This document shows positions 47,701 through 60,404 of a stretch of DNA of 64,000 bases, piece after piece (within the stretch, counting starts at the first letter, position 1; every line of letters begins with the position of its first letter). The stretch covers positions 36,801 through 100,800 of the forward strand of contig VSDK01013769.1 in assembly GCA_009767595.1 (NCBI GenBank), read 5' to 3'. A program made the position numbers and the translations under genes. Source of the stretch: Symbiodinium kawagutii (Eukaryota > Sar > Dinophyceae > Suessiales > Symbiodiniaceae). The notes below the pieces were generated by a model. It saw only the letters and a program-made list of their open reading frames with translations, did not search any database and was not told the DNA's origin.

Positions 47701-49998
47701 GAAGATTTGGGAAGATTTGAGATAGATATAGAAAAATGTTGTAACATTTAAGTGCAACTAGGCTACCTCAGGGTTGGTATGTTTATGTGGCTACAGTTCC
47801 GTGGATGGATAAAGCCACGAGTTGACATTCGCGTCGAGGCCAACCCAGCAGCCTGTGTGGAACTGCTAGGTGTGAAGCTCAGCTTGAGATCGAACTCACT
47901 TGCCACAAGCCCTGCTGCTTTTTGAGCCGAAAATGGTTGATGATCAATGGCTTGTTGATGGTTGATGGCTGGTGACGGTTTATGCTCAATGAATTGAAGA
48001 TTTGTTGATGCTTGCTGGTCAGACCAAATCCAGACAAATCGGGAGTGTAAAGTGCTGGCAGTTCATGTTTGTCTGCCAGGAAAGATCAAGGAGCGAGGTC
48101 AAAATCAAGTGAAAGAAAGTCTGCGGGCAGAAGTCCGGGGCCTTTGTGTCAAATCCAACAGCCAGGAGCCCAGCCATGCCAAGACCGCCCCTGATCCAGT
48201 TGCCCAATGGGGTCCAGGATTTGCGGCTCCCCAATGGCTTTGAGAAGATGCAAGGTGAGTGAATTGAGATCTTTGAGCGTTGCCAAGGTCATGTCAACAT
48301 GTTTGTTGAGATCCTGAAGTGTTTCGGCTGCCGCTGGGTGTCTCTGGGTGTTTTTGCCTTTGCGACTTAGGGGTTGACCGGGTTGCCCTACCCATCATCG
48401 ACCACGCTTCCTGTGCACATGCTTGTCACCTGTAGCTGTAGCTTCGTGATATTGCTCAGTACCCGTTGATTGTCGATGAGGTCACCGGGAACTAAATCAT
48501 TTGAGCAACAACGAAATGATTGAAATGAGCCATTCTATTGACCATGGCTATGGTTTTACTTAGGTGTCACCCATGGTTTCCCCAACCTGGACATATCTGA
48601 CCCCAGGATGTCGCCCATTGCTGCAGCCAAGCTGCTGGTGCTGTTGATGGGAGAGCCCCGCGTGGCCGATCCTCAGAGGCGTGGGCACCGGTCGTGCCAG
48701 GGGGAGCTGCCAGGGCCTTGGGGCCAGGTACCACTTGCCGCTGTACACGGTGCTTCCCAACCGAGAGATGCCGCTTGGCAGAGCTGGAACCCCGTCCGTT
48801 GGCTTCGGGAAATCTAAGGAGGGGCCTTTCTTGCTTGGATGGTCATCCGGCTTAGTAGCCATGGTTAGTAACTGTCCTAAGTGGGTTTTATCCTTGATAG
48901 AGAGGATATAACCATGGTTACTAAGCAGGTGCTAAGTGGGATGATCATCCAAGTGGGGGCCTTTCTTGCGGGCCTTTAAGGAGGCCTTGAAGGGATGAGA
49001 AGGTGAACTGGTGAACTGGGGCGAGTCGCCAGACTTCCACTGAGGATTTGCACCTATCAACCTGTGGAGCTGGGTGACGATGCAAAGGACACGGACGATC
49101 CCTTCATTCCAATCTGGAAGAACATCCACCCAACCAAGTCCGAAGCGTGGCAGAAGGGGCAAAGTGATCATCATGACATAGCAGCACAGTAGCCGAAGCA
49201 GTACTGTAGGAGTAGCAGTAGGAGCAGGAGCAGGAGAGAAGCATGGAAGTTTTCATGGTAAAAGTTGAGAGCAGAGCCCTGGAGACATCTGGAAACCTTT
49301 CCCAGTAAAAGTGGAGAGCAAACCGTTTGAAATAGTATGTAATCGTCAGTGATTAATAGCAATTAAATAGTATGTAATAGTATGTAATAGTATTACCTTT
49401 CCCAGTAATCGTATGTAATCGTCAGGGCGCAAGTGATCTGCTGTAAGGAAGCGGAACCGCACGGACCTCTGCCCATGTGGCACCGGGAGTTTCGCCGCCA
49501 GCTGCCTAGCGATCCTCTACTGCACACGGATGTCTATGAGGTGAAGGCACCGCCTGGCACGTGGGTGATGGGTCGATCCATAGATGATGGACGCTGAAGA
49601 GAGAAAGTTTTAGGATCTTTGTGGCTTAACTATGCGTAAATGATCTTAAATGCTGGTCTGACTTGCATAAAAACCACGCGTTCAGGTGAAGGTCTTGTAC
49701 CTGCCTGACATCCTCAACCTGAAAGTCGTGAGCATCCTCTCCATGGCCACTTGGATGACATAGCATGCCATGGCTGGCGTAGCACCGCGCATGGCTTTGC
49801 ACGGCTTCCCATGGCTTCGCATGACTTGAGGTGTGGAACAACTGGGACAACATGAAGGTCTTCTCCGAGATCCCCATCCGCGCCATCATCGCGGGCATGT
49901 GGCGCCGCAGCGCCGATGAGTGGCGTTTCTGCATGTTTTGGGCCATGCTTCTGTGCCCTGGCGAGCACTGCCCGCATCGGTTGTTGGAGAAGGATGGC
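41759..49998 (+). CDS. Ankyrin-repeat protein with a TRP-like pre-membrane region
   Basis: Proposed exons: 41759-~42160 (ATG start), ~42660-42750 (frame unclear), 43638-~43926, 44148-44234, 44988-45123, 45648-45706, ~46009-46109 (weak), 46973-47078, 47119-47247, 48166-48254, 48564-48678, 49045-49158, 49426-49540, 49686-49745, 49831-49998. Most neighbouring exons join in phase. At least one exon is unresolved between 47247 and 48166. Ankyrin-like segments include EIKIHAAHIAASLGSTSVLQ, YTPLLAALFM, ANADGMSPLHIIATWA and RMIRNKTPLEIAVG. The last exons read DVYE|VKVLYLPDILNLKVV and VFSEIPIRAIIAGMWRRSAD, then WRFCMFWAMLL. This resembles the linker before S1 in ankyrin/TRP-type channels. The expected S1-S4 exons do not follow directly; an OSCA gene does. 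Confidence 0.65.
41999..42075 (+). repeat. In-frame 45-nt tandem repeat in the first exon
   Basis: EPLLDGLQTQ occurs twice, 15 codons apart (GAG at 41999 and 42044). The repeat keeps the reading frame, which supports coding status of this exon. Confidence 0.7.
42885..42964. mobile_element. Short palindromic element (MITE/introner-like), partial
   Basis: Left side GGGGGATCCCCGAAATGGGT, right end TTTTTGAGAAACCACCACAT. About 80 nt inside an intron of the ankyrin gene. The left terminal repeat is diverged. Confidence 0.5.
43270..43510. repeat. GATGGTTAATGG degenerate repeat
   Basis: Low-complexity TGATGG/TTAATGG units filling the intron before the exon at 43638. Similar filler recurs at about 13560-13700, 18500-18680, 21700-21880, 24600-24720, 45820-46000, 46140-46330 and 56640-56770. 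Confidence 0.85.
44868..44966. mobile_element. Short palindromic element (MITE/introner-like), best copy
   Basis: Left end GGTGGTTTCTCAAAATAGGG followed by GCACCCCC, right end GGGGTACCCCCATTTTAAGA followed by CACCACC. The inverted ends match at about 23 of 27 positions. AAAT precedes the left end and follows the right end, a possible 4-bp target duplication. The element ends 21 nt before the acceptor of the ankyrin exon at 44988. Confidence 0.8.
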
Positions 49999-50823
49999 GT
50001 GTGGGTTTTGGTGATCAGTGGTCATTGGAACAGATATATTTATATGATTTTATATGTATATTTACAGATGTACACATTCATGTTCAAATTTCCTTTATAT
50101 TTGTTGATAGAAGTACTTCTGAATATCTATTCATTTTGCTAAACAAGCATGTCTGTACCAACTATAGTTATAAATGCGCATTTGTAACCCAACAATATAC
50201 ACATGTTCGCCAGCCAATACATCTGATGGTGACGAGATTGGGTGCATTACCTTGAGCCATCCTCAGGCTCATGGCAATCCTTGCTCTGGGCTTGCGCGCG
50301 ACCGATCCGTTTGGTTACGAAGTCGCTGCCTGACTGCAGGTCCTGTGTTGATCTGAGTTGCAGACCCAATGTGTTTGGGTCTGCACATGACTTGCAATTT
50401 GGAAGGGGGTAAACCAAGCTGGATGCGGATTGAAGGTTGATTTGGGAAGCGGCGGCGGGGTAGATAGACGAGGGACTGACCGTTGCCTTGCATGGCATCA
50501 TAGATGGCTGTGACAAGGTGGAATGCTAGCTGAGACGGACTCCTATTCTGCTATGATTGTTTGCTGACGTCCGTGCTGCAAAATAAACCCAGCCCTTTTC
50601 CCGGTATCCCACTCGACCAGTCTGGTTATAGATGTTGAGTTGAAGCTTCTAATAGACGGTTCTAGCATGTGGAGTGTTTGCCCGGTGAAAGCTCAGGAAC
50701 TTATTATGCGACGCTTGGCTTGGACTGGTCATCGACAGCCTTAGTTCCACTGTGAGGTGTGGCTTCTTTCTGCACTGTGCATCGTGCCGCATCCACAGCA
50801 GAAACCGACGATTTCCAATGCAG

Positions 50824-53800
50824 GGAGCGTTTCCTCACCCAGGAAGCCTCATCATGGCGAATCTGTTTTTCGAAGGCGCCAACTTGACCTATGGCTTCAC
50901 CGTGTGCCGAAGGCATGCGGACATCCCTCACAGGACCTACTTGTGCCCTGGTTTCTGAAGAGCAAATTGACGATTTTGACCAACGACTATGGAAAACTCA
51001 TCTCACGTATGACTCAGGTACTTTGTTTCTTTCACGATCTTGAATTGGTTTCTTGGTGGCATCATGGGGCATTCAGTTGATCACTCTGGCGGGGTGCTTC
51101 AGGGTCCCAGGATCCAAGGGACACGTTTTGACAGCAACGCGATGGATGACACCGCAGTTGGCTCAAGTCCAACAATTTGTGTGCACCTTACCCATCGAGC
51201 AAATCTGGGTTTAACGGCGTCAAAGGTGACACCAAAGAAGGTTATACAAGGTCATCAGCGGCATAACCACGTCAGTTCATCCCAGATTTCTCGCCTTCAT
51301 ACCGTTCATGGGAGAGTGCGAACAAGAGCTCTCGGCTGCTCACAGCAGAGGCTTGTTGCAGAGCCACCCTCCTTTCGTGCAAAGCTCTGGAGATTTTGAG
51401 GAGGGTGCGGCTCCACACTCCTTCAGTCACGGCTCCCTAAGTCAAACTGCTTGGGCCAAGTTATTACTAGAAGACTCGGCCTGGAATCAGGGCGATCATG
51501 GCCACAGTCTTCACCAGGTGCGTTGCCAAAAGCTGTCGTTGGGATCATGGTAGTCAGGACTCTGCCATTGGGCTTGTTGGGGATGATGGTAGTCATGGAT
51601 AGTTATGGTTCTTCCTCGCTATGTTAAGCCACTGTTGCAAATGTCAGCAGTCAGCAGAACTCCAATCCTCAATATCACGTTTCCAGGTTGACTATGCTGT
51701 ATATCCAGATGAGCTGCTCATGTTGGAGAACACCACTGCCAATGCATCTGCCAACGCATCTGCCAATGCATCGGCCGCTGCAGTGGAGGGGGTGGCATGG
51801 AGCTTGTGATTGAGTAACTTTTTGTTTTGAACTTCTTATCCCTTCCTGCCACTACTACCGCCTCTGGGCTCAGGGTGTAGTAGGAAATCTGCACGTTTTA
51901 GGGGGAGGGAATGAAGCCGAGAATGAACACAAACAATTGAACAACACTATGCTGAGATTGGGGCTGGTTCGTATGGATTATATCCATGCTAATGACTACT
52001 GTCTGTCTATGAGCTTGGCGACCCGTTCGGGCTCAATATGACCATCATTGACCCATTGATTTCCCTCAAGGCGATAGGTATCCTGGACAACCTGCGATTA
52101 CTTGAGCAAGCCGAGACTGGCTGGCCTACCATTGGGAACAACCAACGACCATCCTTCAACGAAGCCTCTGGTTGCGATGGATTTTTGTGATTATGGTTCC
52201 TAGATCTCAAATGAGACACAGATAAACATGTGACATGTGAATTGATCGCGAATGAATCATATTGTATTTCAATGACGAGGGAGAAAGAGAAAGAGAGAGA
52301 GAGTGCATGGATGCATGGATGCATGGATGCATGGATACATGGATGCATGGATGCATGGATGCATGGATGCATGGATGCATGGATCGATTGATGGATAGAT
52401 AGATAGTCGAAGAAGTAAATACATTACATGTAAATACATTATTAAACGAAGATGGATACATCAATGAAGAAACCCACATCAAGTCTCACACACGCGACTG
52501 GTTCAGGTCAGTCTGAACAAGCACGGCGACTTGGCCATCTTTCTGACCTCTCTGGGGACCAATTGCGCTACGGTGGTCATCGCTCTGCTGCTGATCTCTC
52601 TGCTGAAGCGGCTGCTGCCCACAGTCTTCAAGCGCTCGAACAGTGTCCCCGAGGCGCAACAAGAGCTGGAACACAGAGACCTGGAGGATGAAGGCACAGG
52701 GGTACCCGGGGTGAAAATCCAGTCGTGGAAGGCCAAATGCCTAGGAAACTGGTAGGTTGACCATGGTAAATCCAAGTTCTCTGGTTGTATGGCGGCTCTC
52801 CCTGGCAATTTATCATTGTGGTGGGATTCCGCAAGAGCTTGGCTTCGCCCCCTCGCAGCGTGAAGCGCATGCTAGGAGATAGCTTATTGGTGGTGATGGA
52901 TGGTTAATGTTGCTGGGAAAACGACACGAGCCAACGGCGTCCTGTACTGAAGATCGTCGGTTGGTGGTTGATGGAGCCAGCAGCAAGATCCAGCAGTTCA
53001 CAAACCCCAACACATATACGAGCAGTGGCATTAGGCAGGTGCAGCTTACCATCAAATAGCTTGGGGGTTCAGCTGGACTTAGACCAGCAAACACCTCACC
53101 CTCATATGACTCAGCACTTGCTGGTTTCTGGATATGTTCGGGGTCTGGTTTTCCGGTTTTCCTGAGGTGGTGAGACAGGTTGGATCTCCCGGAGTTTGAG
53201 CATCTCCAAAGATGAAGTTGAAGACCAAGCAGGTTTGGACCATGCCATGTACCTGGAGTTCGTGGAGCTTTCCATGAGGACAGGTCTGAGGCAACCGTTT
53301 TGCTTGTGAAGCAAACTGGACCCCCATGGCCTTAGTTGGATTCAGATCGGTGAGCAGAAAAAATCCGAAAGCTGTGGGTGGATGGAGCTGTGGGTACAGT
53401 AGTGGGAAGGTTGGTGCTCTCATGGAATCCCCTTGTAGGTGTCAATCGATGGCAGAAGATAGACCAGCTGCCAACCATCAATGAGGTTCAGCAAGTTCAT
53501 CACTATAAATCATCATAAATCATTGGCCCTTGAGGACCTGCGCTATCATCGGTGCACCTTGCATTTTGATCCTGTGTCCTCTGCACTTCTTTTGCGGGGG
53601 CGGAGCTGCTGGTGATGATCGCTTGTCCCAAGTGGGCATGGGAAATGTGGTGCATGGCTCCTGGCTGTGTTGGGTTCACGCCTTCATGGTGTGGTATGTG
53701 GCTGTCGTGGTGCATTTTCAACTGCATCGTGCTCAAAAGGCTTTCCTGCCGTTGAGGATGAGATGGCTGAAAGAAATGCCGGAGCCAGCCGTCACCACGG

Positions 53801-56800
53801 TGCTGGTACAAAACATCCCCGAGCATCTCAGAAGTTCAGATGATTTGAGGACCTTCTTCGACAGTGGAATCTTTGGTTATGCTGCTGCCACTCGGCTGGA
53901 GCTGCTAGTGGCACTGGCATGATCTGGGGCCAGCTTGAGCTGGTGAAACTGTTGGTGGTCCATTGTTGAATCGGGTGGTATGTATTTATGAGGTACCATC
54001 CCCGAAGGATGAGCAGTTACAGATGTTCCCAGGGTCCAGCACACTAGCAATCCGGTCCTACCAGTGCCATAAGAACTTGAAGGATCCACAGGAGCCAAGT
54101 CTCATGGCCATCGCGAGGAACCTGGGAGCCTGACGGATTTCTGAAAGCTAAAGGATTCAGATCACTTGCTTTTCATTCGATGGTGTCGTATGTCCGCGCT
54201 CCGATCCCGCTAGTTTGATGGCTTGCTGAGCCACCAGTCACGGATCATCCCTGATCATCCATGATCATCAGCCATCCATTAGCCATCCATTAGCCATCCA
54301 TCTTTCCCACCCACCACCGACCTCCCAACTTCACCGTCCTTCCATCCCTTGGGTGGCACCCCTTGGGTGGCGCCCCCTTGGGTGGTGCCCCTTGGGTGGT
54401 GCCCCTCCCAGGTGAAACGCATCGACTTCCTGAAGGACACCCGGGAGCTGCTGCGCTGGCACCGCGCGGCCGAGGACGGCAAGGCGGGGCGCGCCAGCTT
54501 CCGCACGGGCACGGGGCGCGTGCTGAGGGACGAGGAGCTGCACCAGGTGGCGGGGAGCATGGCAGAGAAGATGAGGAGCTGAGGGTGGGGATGGGGGTGG
54601 GGGTGGGATGGTTGGGGTTGGGTGGTTGGGGATGGGTGGGGATGGTTGGGGATGGGTATTGGGATGGTTGGGGATGGTTGGGGTGGTATTTTTTTTTCGT
54701 CCCGGTTTCAAGTAGGAGGCGGTTGAAGTGATGGTGAAATTGGTGGTTGATGGACGCGTCCAACCAGGCAATTACATGCATTCTCACCTGAGTCTTGTGA
54801 AACGGTTTTGCCACTTCAACCGCGCTTCAACCTGTTCAGACCTCACCCCATCATTGAAGCATCACAGGGGCTTACCCATCATTGAAACCATCACCTAGGC
54901 ATCTTACCCATCCACCACCCAACCATCATGGCTCGCCTTGGTAGCACCCGGGATCGCCCCGCGCGGCAGGAAACAGATCCTGCGCTCCGACGACCTGAAC
55001 CTGAGCTGCGCCTTCGTGACCTTCCAGCGACGACGGGAAGCGGCCCTGGCCTACAAGCTGCTCTCGGCCGATGAGGGCGTCGCTTGGTGGGGCGACGCGA
55101 CCGGTTGCGTAGGGACCGAGTGCGGTGTAGAACCAGCTTGGGAGCGATGGATAGATTTGGAAAGCTCGTTTTTCTGCAGAAATTTTGGGTGAAAAAGTGT
55201 TGGTGATCATGATGTCGTCACTGGACAATCTAGCTAACACGTGGAACTTGGAGCCAACAGAGTTGGCGTGGCTCGAAGTTTTGCAGTGAACGCAGCAGTG
55301 AAGCTAAACCCCTCATATTTGAACTGGTAAATATCGCCAGCATTCGCCAGCTATTTCTGGCAGAACTGGGTTTACGATCGGTTTATCAATATGGATGGAT
55401 CTCTCATTAGACTTACAGCCTATGCGTGTTCCATGGATGATTTGTTGAAATTTGTCGATTCGTCTAGCAGTAATTACCACTGGTCCACAGGGGGCAAATT
55501 GGAGCAGCAATTTGCATCAATTTGCATCAATGGTTCCAAACATCACATTGCGCAGTGTGGTGCATCCAATCCTGAAGAGCTCCTATCGTTCGCGAATGCC
55601 CAGAAGCACTTTGCAGCAATAAATGGTGTAACTTTGCATGTGCAGAATCACAACAAAGCTGGTGGTCCGAACAAAGCATCAGCTGCCGCACAATCAGTTT
55701 CGAATGGTCACCTTAGGGTTAATGGCCATCGTTGGTACAAGGATGTACAAAGGTCATATAAAAGGATGGTTCCCCCCGTGGTTTCTCATGTTTTCCTGGT
55801 GCAGCTGCACGTCCCAAGACGCCGCCAGTCAGGAGCTCACTGCTGATCTTGCTCCGGACCCTTCGGAGGTGCTGTTTGCGGATCTGGCGGTGAGCCCCGA
55901 GCGCCAGTCCGTGTTGGAACTCGTGGGATATTTGTTGATCTTTCTGATCTTCTGGTGCTTCATGCCGGTGGTGGTCTTCATCCAATCCATCGCCAACTTG
56001 AGCACTTTGCAGGAGGATCGGATCGGGATGATCGTGGATCTTCGCGGGTAGTTGTGGAAAGGGCTTGTCTCAACATTGGGGCTGTGGAATTTCAGGCTTG
56101 AATGTGCAATTCTTCAGGAGCGGGTTGATAAGCCGCTAGAATTCTTGGCAAACTAGGTATGGGCTACAACATCTCCTTTGGTCCCCTTAGCCATCCACTA
56201 CCACTGATATACAGTAGCTATCACAAACGCACGCTCACAGGTGTTGCACGCACACGCACATACATGCGCACACACACACACACATACACTGTATACCTTG
56301 ATAGATACTTAAATACGCATACATACACACGTATAAATACATGCACACGAGCGATTTCACAATCATTGAACTATTGATGAATATTTTCACACCTTCCATA
56401 GTAGTAGTCGTAATGAATGCCATTTTCGCCGCCAGAATGTGCCCTTCTTCAAGTACCTCATCGAGCAGCTTCCCGCCATTGCCACCCTGTGGAACGGGCT
56501 GATGGCATCCTTCGCATTGACCGTGGCCATCAGCCTCCTCCCTACGCTCCTTATGTGTCGTGGCGAGCGGAAAGGACGTGGGAGTGTGGTGGCCAACGGT
56601 AAATGGATGGTTAATGGACTGCAATGGATGGTTACCAATGGTTGATGATGCTTAGTGATGACTAGTGATGGCGGTGAATGATGGTTTATGATGATTATCG
56701 ATGGTTACTAATGTTCCAGAATGGTGGTGATGGCGATCGAGAATGGTTGATGATGGTTGGTTACTGTTGCGAAGCAGCAGATAATAACGAGTTCATCATG

Positions 56801-59656
56801 GGAGAGTTGTGGATACCAAAGTGCTTGAGAAAAAAATGGTTGGAAATGCTTGATGCTGGCTATGATTCATGGTTGTTGGTACAAGGCAGCATCAGTTGAC
56901 CAAGTTTTCAAGGAGAGAAAACTCTTCCAAGTCAATCAGTCCTAGCTGTTTCCCAAGCCTGGCCGGCTGGAAATAGGCCGCTGTCGTTGAACAGCAATAG
57001 GGATATCACCAGCCATCACAATGCAATGATGTGCTGCAATGAATTGGAGGACTGCGATGCGGAGATCTGAGCTGTGCGGTGCATAGCCTCCGGCGTATTC
57101 ATAGCTAGCTGAAGAAAATCACCTTTTCCAAAGGGTAAATGATCTACAACGAATTTGGATGTCCTACCGATGTTAGGTTGAAGGGCTAGCACGGTACATC
57201 AACCAGAATCTGCCACAATTTGGTTGATGCTTGAACTGTGTGAGTCAAATAGCTTTGGACAGTCTCTGGTTGATCAGCTCGCAACTGTCCCAGGTTGATC
57301 TTCGCAAACTTCTTCCCTTGCAAGGCGGAAGTAAACCGACAACAGAAATTGCAGGTGGGGGAATCGCTGGCACTGCGGTGTTTCGCGTCTTGTCAAAATG
57401 GCGGAAGGCAACACCAGGGGTTCATAAGTTGGGGAAACCCAAAAACTGGGCTGATTTGTTTAAACCTTTGCGAACGGCCATGGTCAGCCCAAAATCACAA
57501 GGGTCATGGCGAGAGCTGTCCAGTTTCAGACTGGTCATTGCAACATGGCATGTTTTGATGGACCCTGGGAATTATGGCAGGTTTGGTACAACTATTTCTT
57601 GGTAGTTTACATCCTGCTGGTCACTGCAATTGGCTCCTCGATTTTCACCACGGGCAAGTATTTGCTGGAACATCCATTTGATGCACCTGGCCTTTTGGCC
57701 AGCAACATGCCGAAGAGTACGCACTTCTACTTGAACTTCATCCCCATGCAGATGGCGGCCTATTCCACCTCAGGGCTACGCATGGCCCAGGTCTTTAAGT
57801 ATGCGTTCCTTCGGTGTTACTACGATGCCGAAACTGCCAAGGAGAAGTCGGAGCCGGAAGACCAGGACTTCCAAGGCATGGGTTCTCGCTCCGCTCGGGC
57901 TGCCCTGCAGCTGTCCACCGTCCTTACGTTTTGCACCTTGTCTCCTTTGATCACCATCTTGGGCTGGCTGATGTTCGCGGTGAGCCGAGTTGTTCATGGC
58001 TTCCTCTTCGAAGTGGAGAACCGAAAATCGGATTTGGGTGGCGTCTTCTGGGTCAGCGACTTGCAAGAAGTGCACCAGGGCCTCTTTCTGTTTCTTGGTG
58101 CGCAACTGCATGGGGTACTCCATTTTTTTGGGTGCCATTGGGTATCAGTGGGTGCCCAACTATGGTTTCCCCTGTTTTCGGGATGGCATTTTCGGCCGAC
58201 GGGTTGGGACAAGATGGCACGAGTGTGACCTGCAACAGTGGCGTCCGTTGTGGGTTGGACGAGCCGCAGGTTGGGAGAAGAAAAAAGTGAGTGGAGCAAC
58301 ACACAATTTTTGGATCGTAAGTTTGTGCTTAAACAAATTATTATTGGAGTGTTTTCGTCCAACACTTTCGCTGTTACTCCGTGGCTCCTGTGTATTTTGC
58401 AAGGTGCCCAAACAGCAACACATGTTGCAAAACAAGACAAATCATTCCCTGCTTGGCGAGTCCAGCTGACTCAACGCAAATATGCCAGCCAATGCAATTT
58501 CAACAGAAAGTGCCGCACACTCCATCCAACAAAAACCACCATGTTTGTGCGGCCCAGATGCCCAGAGAACCCACAAAGGCGGTGAAGCATCGCAGCCCAT
58601 GAGCTGGGTATGAGGCTGAGCATTCAAAGGTTGATCATAAACAAGCCACTGTAGGGGCATACAACTGGCCAAGCATGGAGACGTCCCAACCATCATCAGA
58701 CCTATTTCACATATAAGTCAAATCTACGCCGATCATTGGCCATACCATCGTGATCTATTTCTGCTCCATTCTCAATCTAAATCATTGCCAGTGAGTTGGA
58801 CAACAACCACAGGTCAAGCAACCACTGTAACTATTTTTGGACATAGCCATTCCTATCCATGAATACTAACAAATTGTCATTACAACGAATCATCATGATC
58901 CACACCCACAATCCTCAGCCATTTGTCAATCGTGTCCACTGTCACCCACTATTCAACACCAAAAACTGCCGTGACCATTCTTCCCATTTACCATCTATTA
59001 ACAACGATTATGAGCAATTCTAAACCACCATGAAGCACTATTCACTATCGACCAACCATTATTGACCACTATTGGCCACTATTATGACACGATCCCAATG
59101 CGCAGGTTCGTGCTGTTGATGACGGGTGTCCTTGCAGAGAGGGCCGGTAATTTCGTTCCCAGCGCCATTGCTGCCACCAGCTGCGTCTTCGTCTATTGGT
59201 CCATGGTAACCATGCGACGCCGCTACCGATGGGAACACCTGCAGGACGCCTGGGGAGAGGGCTGAGTTGTTCGTTATGGTGAGCCAGGGCGTGACCCCAG
59301 GGAAGTCGTGTGAAGAACAAGCAATAATGTTTGATGATGATGGTTAATCTATTGTTGACAATGGCTCATAATATAGTTCATAGCGGTTGATCTGTGTACA
59401 TTTTGTACCTATAAGGTTGGAAAGGGTCACAATTGATGGGGGTTCAGACCTAGATTCTGGGAATGATTCGTGACCCATCACCGCCGCTACTGTCCAGGTG
59501 GAGGAGGTCTTGCAGGAACCCTCCGAGATGCCAAAATCGCGGCCCTCCCGGGGTCCAGATCACTACATGCAACCAGAGCTGCCAGCGAAGGGTGGCAAGT
59601 CTTCCAGTTTGTTGGAAGCCGTGACCACTATGAGGAGCAGGTTGAATACATGCTGA
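50824..59656 (+). CDS. OSCA/TMEM63 (CSC1, DUF221) osmosensitive cation channel, multi-exon
   Basis: Proposed exons: 50824-50901 (ATG at 50854, tentative), 51687-51791, 52507-52701, 52836-52875, 53179-53278, 53535-53907, 54065-54091 (weak), 54412-54575, 54970-55076, 55819-~56012, 56436-56554, 57294-57354, 57581-58101, 59106-59256, 59498-59656 (TGA). All joins are phase-compatible. Family landmarks in order: TM0 AIFLTSLGTNCATVVIALLL; GWISRSLS and AGLDHAMYLEFVEL; RTCAIIGAPCILILCPLH; VTTVLVQNIPEHLRS; CAFVTFQRRREAALAY; APDPSEVLFADL; AISLLPTLLMLIFANFF; QVWYNYFLVVYILLVTAIGS; NMPKSTHFYLNF; EPEDQDFQGMGSRSARAAL; RKSDLGGVFWV; VLLMTGVLAERAGNFVP; YMQPEL. OSCA/TMEM63 proteins are stretch-gated cation channels or lipid scramblases of plasma or organelle membranes. 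The N-terminal Asn-rich stretch suits an extracellular glycosylated segment. Donors: GT, GC and GA. Confidence 0.87.
51687..51791 (+). CDS. N-terminal glycosylation-rich exon of the OSCA gene
   Basis: The exon reads VDYAVYPDELLMLENTTANA followed by three NAS units (12-nt repeats of GCCAATGCATCT). It ends AAAVEG before GTGGCA and joins in phase 0 to TM0 at 52507. NTT and repeated NAS are N-glycosylation sequons, as expected for an extracellular segment before TM0. Assignment to this gene rests on phase and position. Confidence 0.55.
52305..52390. repeat. GGATGCAT octanucleotide microsatellite
   Basis: About ten ATGGATGC units followed by GATGGATAGATAG. The minus-strand ORF reading MHPCIHAS repeats is an artefact. 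It lies in the OSCA intron upstream of 52507. Confidence 0.95.
53535..53907 (+). CDS. OSCA exon with TM1-TM2 and the start of the cytosolic domain
   Basis: It begins after CCTTGAG and completes an arginine with the previous exon, whose donor is GACAGG, to give RTCAIIGAPC. It carries GMGNVVHGSWLCWVHAF and MVWYVAVVVHFQLHRAQK, then WLKEMPEPAVTTVLVQNIPE. The order and spacing match the family closely, so this exon anchors the identification. Confidence 0.9.
54345..54411. repeat. CCCTTGGGTGGTG tandem repeat abutting a splice acceptor
   Basis: Four to five 14-16 nt units of CCCTTGGGTGGTGCC run directly into CCTCCCAG, the acceptor for the OSCA exon at 54412. Confidence 0.85.
56240..56345. repeat. 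CA-rich microsatellite
   Basis: Imperfect CACACA/CATACA repeats in the OSCA intron between 56012 and 56436. Confidence 0.85.
57581..58101 (+). CDS. OSCA core transmembrane exon
   Basis: The longest exon of the gene. It starts VWYNYFLVVYILLVTAIGS, continues with PKSTHFYLNFIPMQ and the conserved SEPEDQDFQGMGSRSARA, then LSTVLTFCTLSPLITILGW and RKSDLGGVFWV. The acceptor is ATTATGGCAG; the likely donor is GC at 58102, which restores the frame to VLLMTGVLAERA at 59106. The ORF happens to run through part of the intron on its 5' side. Confidence 0.9.
58600..59105. other. OSCA intron filler
   Basis: A/T-rich sequence with CCATCATGATCC and ACCACTATTGGCC-type repeats near its 3' end. No exon is visible in it. 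Confidence 0.6.
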
Positions 59657-60404
59657 GCGGCTTCGCCAGACAGGGCCCTGCAATGGGGCCCGACTGTGAG
59701 GATGACCACAAAAAATGCCCCAGAAAAGGTGCGTTGACGCCCAGGGTTCCCCTGTAGAGATGGACGGATGTTGATGCACACCCAGGTATGACCAGGCATT
59801 CCGGATGCATGTGTTTGGACCTAGCAGTCTGAAACATGGGGTTTCGTTTGTCTCTTCACTTTGTTTCCTCCTTGGTTGCTCCTGGAGATGCAGATTTGTG
59901 TGTTCGAAGCTGGCCAGCAGTATTCATAGATATTCACACTTTCTCGGCCTATCTATGATCTCATTGGTTCTGCTATCAGTGTGACCGTGGACCATGTTGA
60001 CCCTGGGTCGTCCCTAGACCTCGAGGTTGGCACTGTTGGTTTTCGCCAACACGGAGTACGTTGGAAGCAGCCCGCGGACAAAGGTCCTAGCAGCTGCAAA
60101 CATCCTCTTGAGGTGCGCGACTGGCTGCCATGGTGGCTGGCGGCAGCATGGTGCGGTTGGGGTTCCCCATATGATTCAGCAACCATTGGGTGGAACCTTT
60201 TTTGATATTTTTTTTGAATGGTTGATATACCAACTACCAATATGAATGGTTCTTGACTGGCCCCAGTGGTTAGAGATTTTCGTTTGGAATCATGGTTTGA
60301 TTGGTTCATGCCTCCATTTTTGTTCTGAATGCTAAGCGCTTCAAACATTTCCCTGGGGCCGGAGACACACAGCCCGAAATCCAAGCGCCGGTTTCGGATG
60401 GCAG

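Noticed and set aside
52007-52482. Minus-strand ORFs with MHPCIHAS repeats
   Set aside because: Frames of the GGATGCAT repeat inside an OSCA intron on the opposite strand.
57506-57580. Extension of the OSCA core exon upstream to the ATG at 57506
   Set aside because: The frame is open by chance; the conserved protein requires the join 57354|57581, which gives NRQQKLQVWYNYF as in the family.
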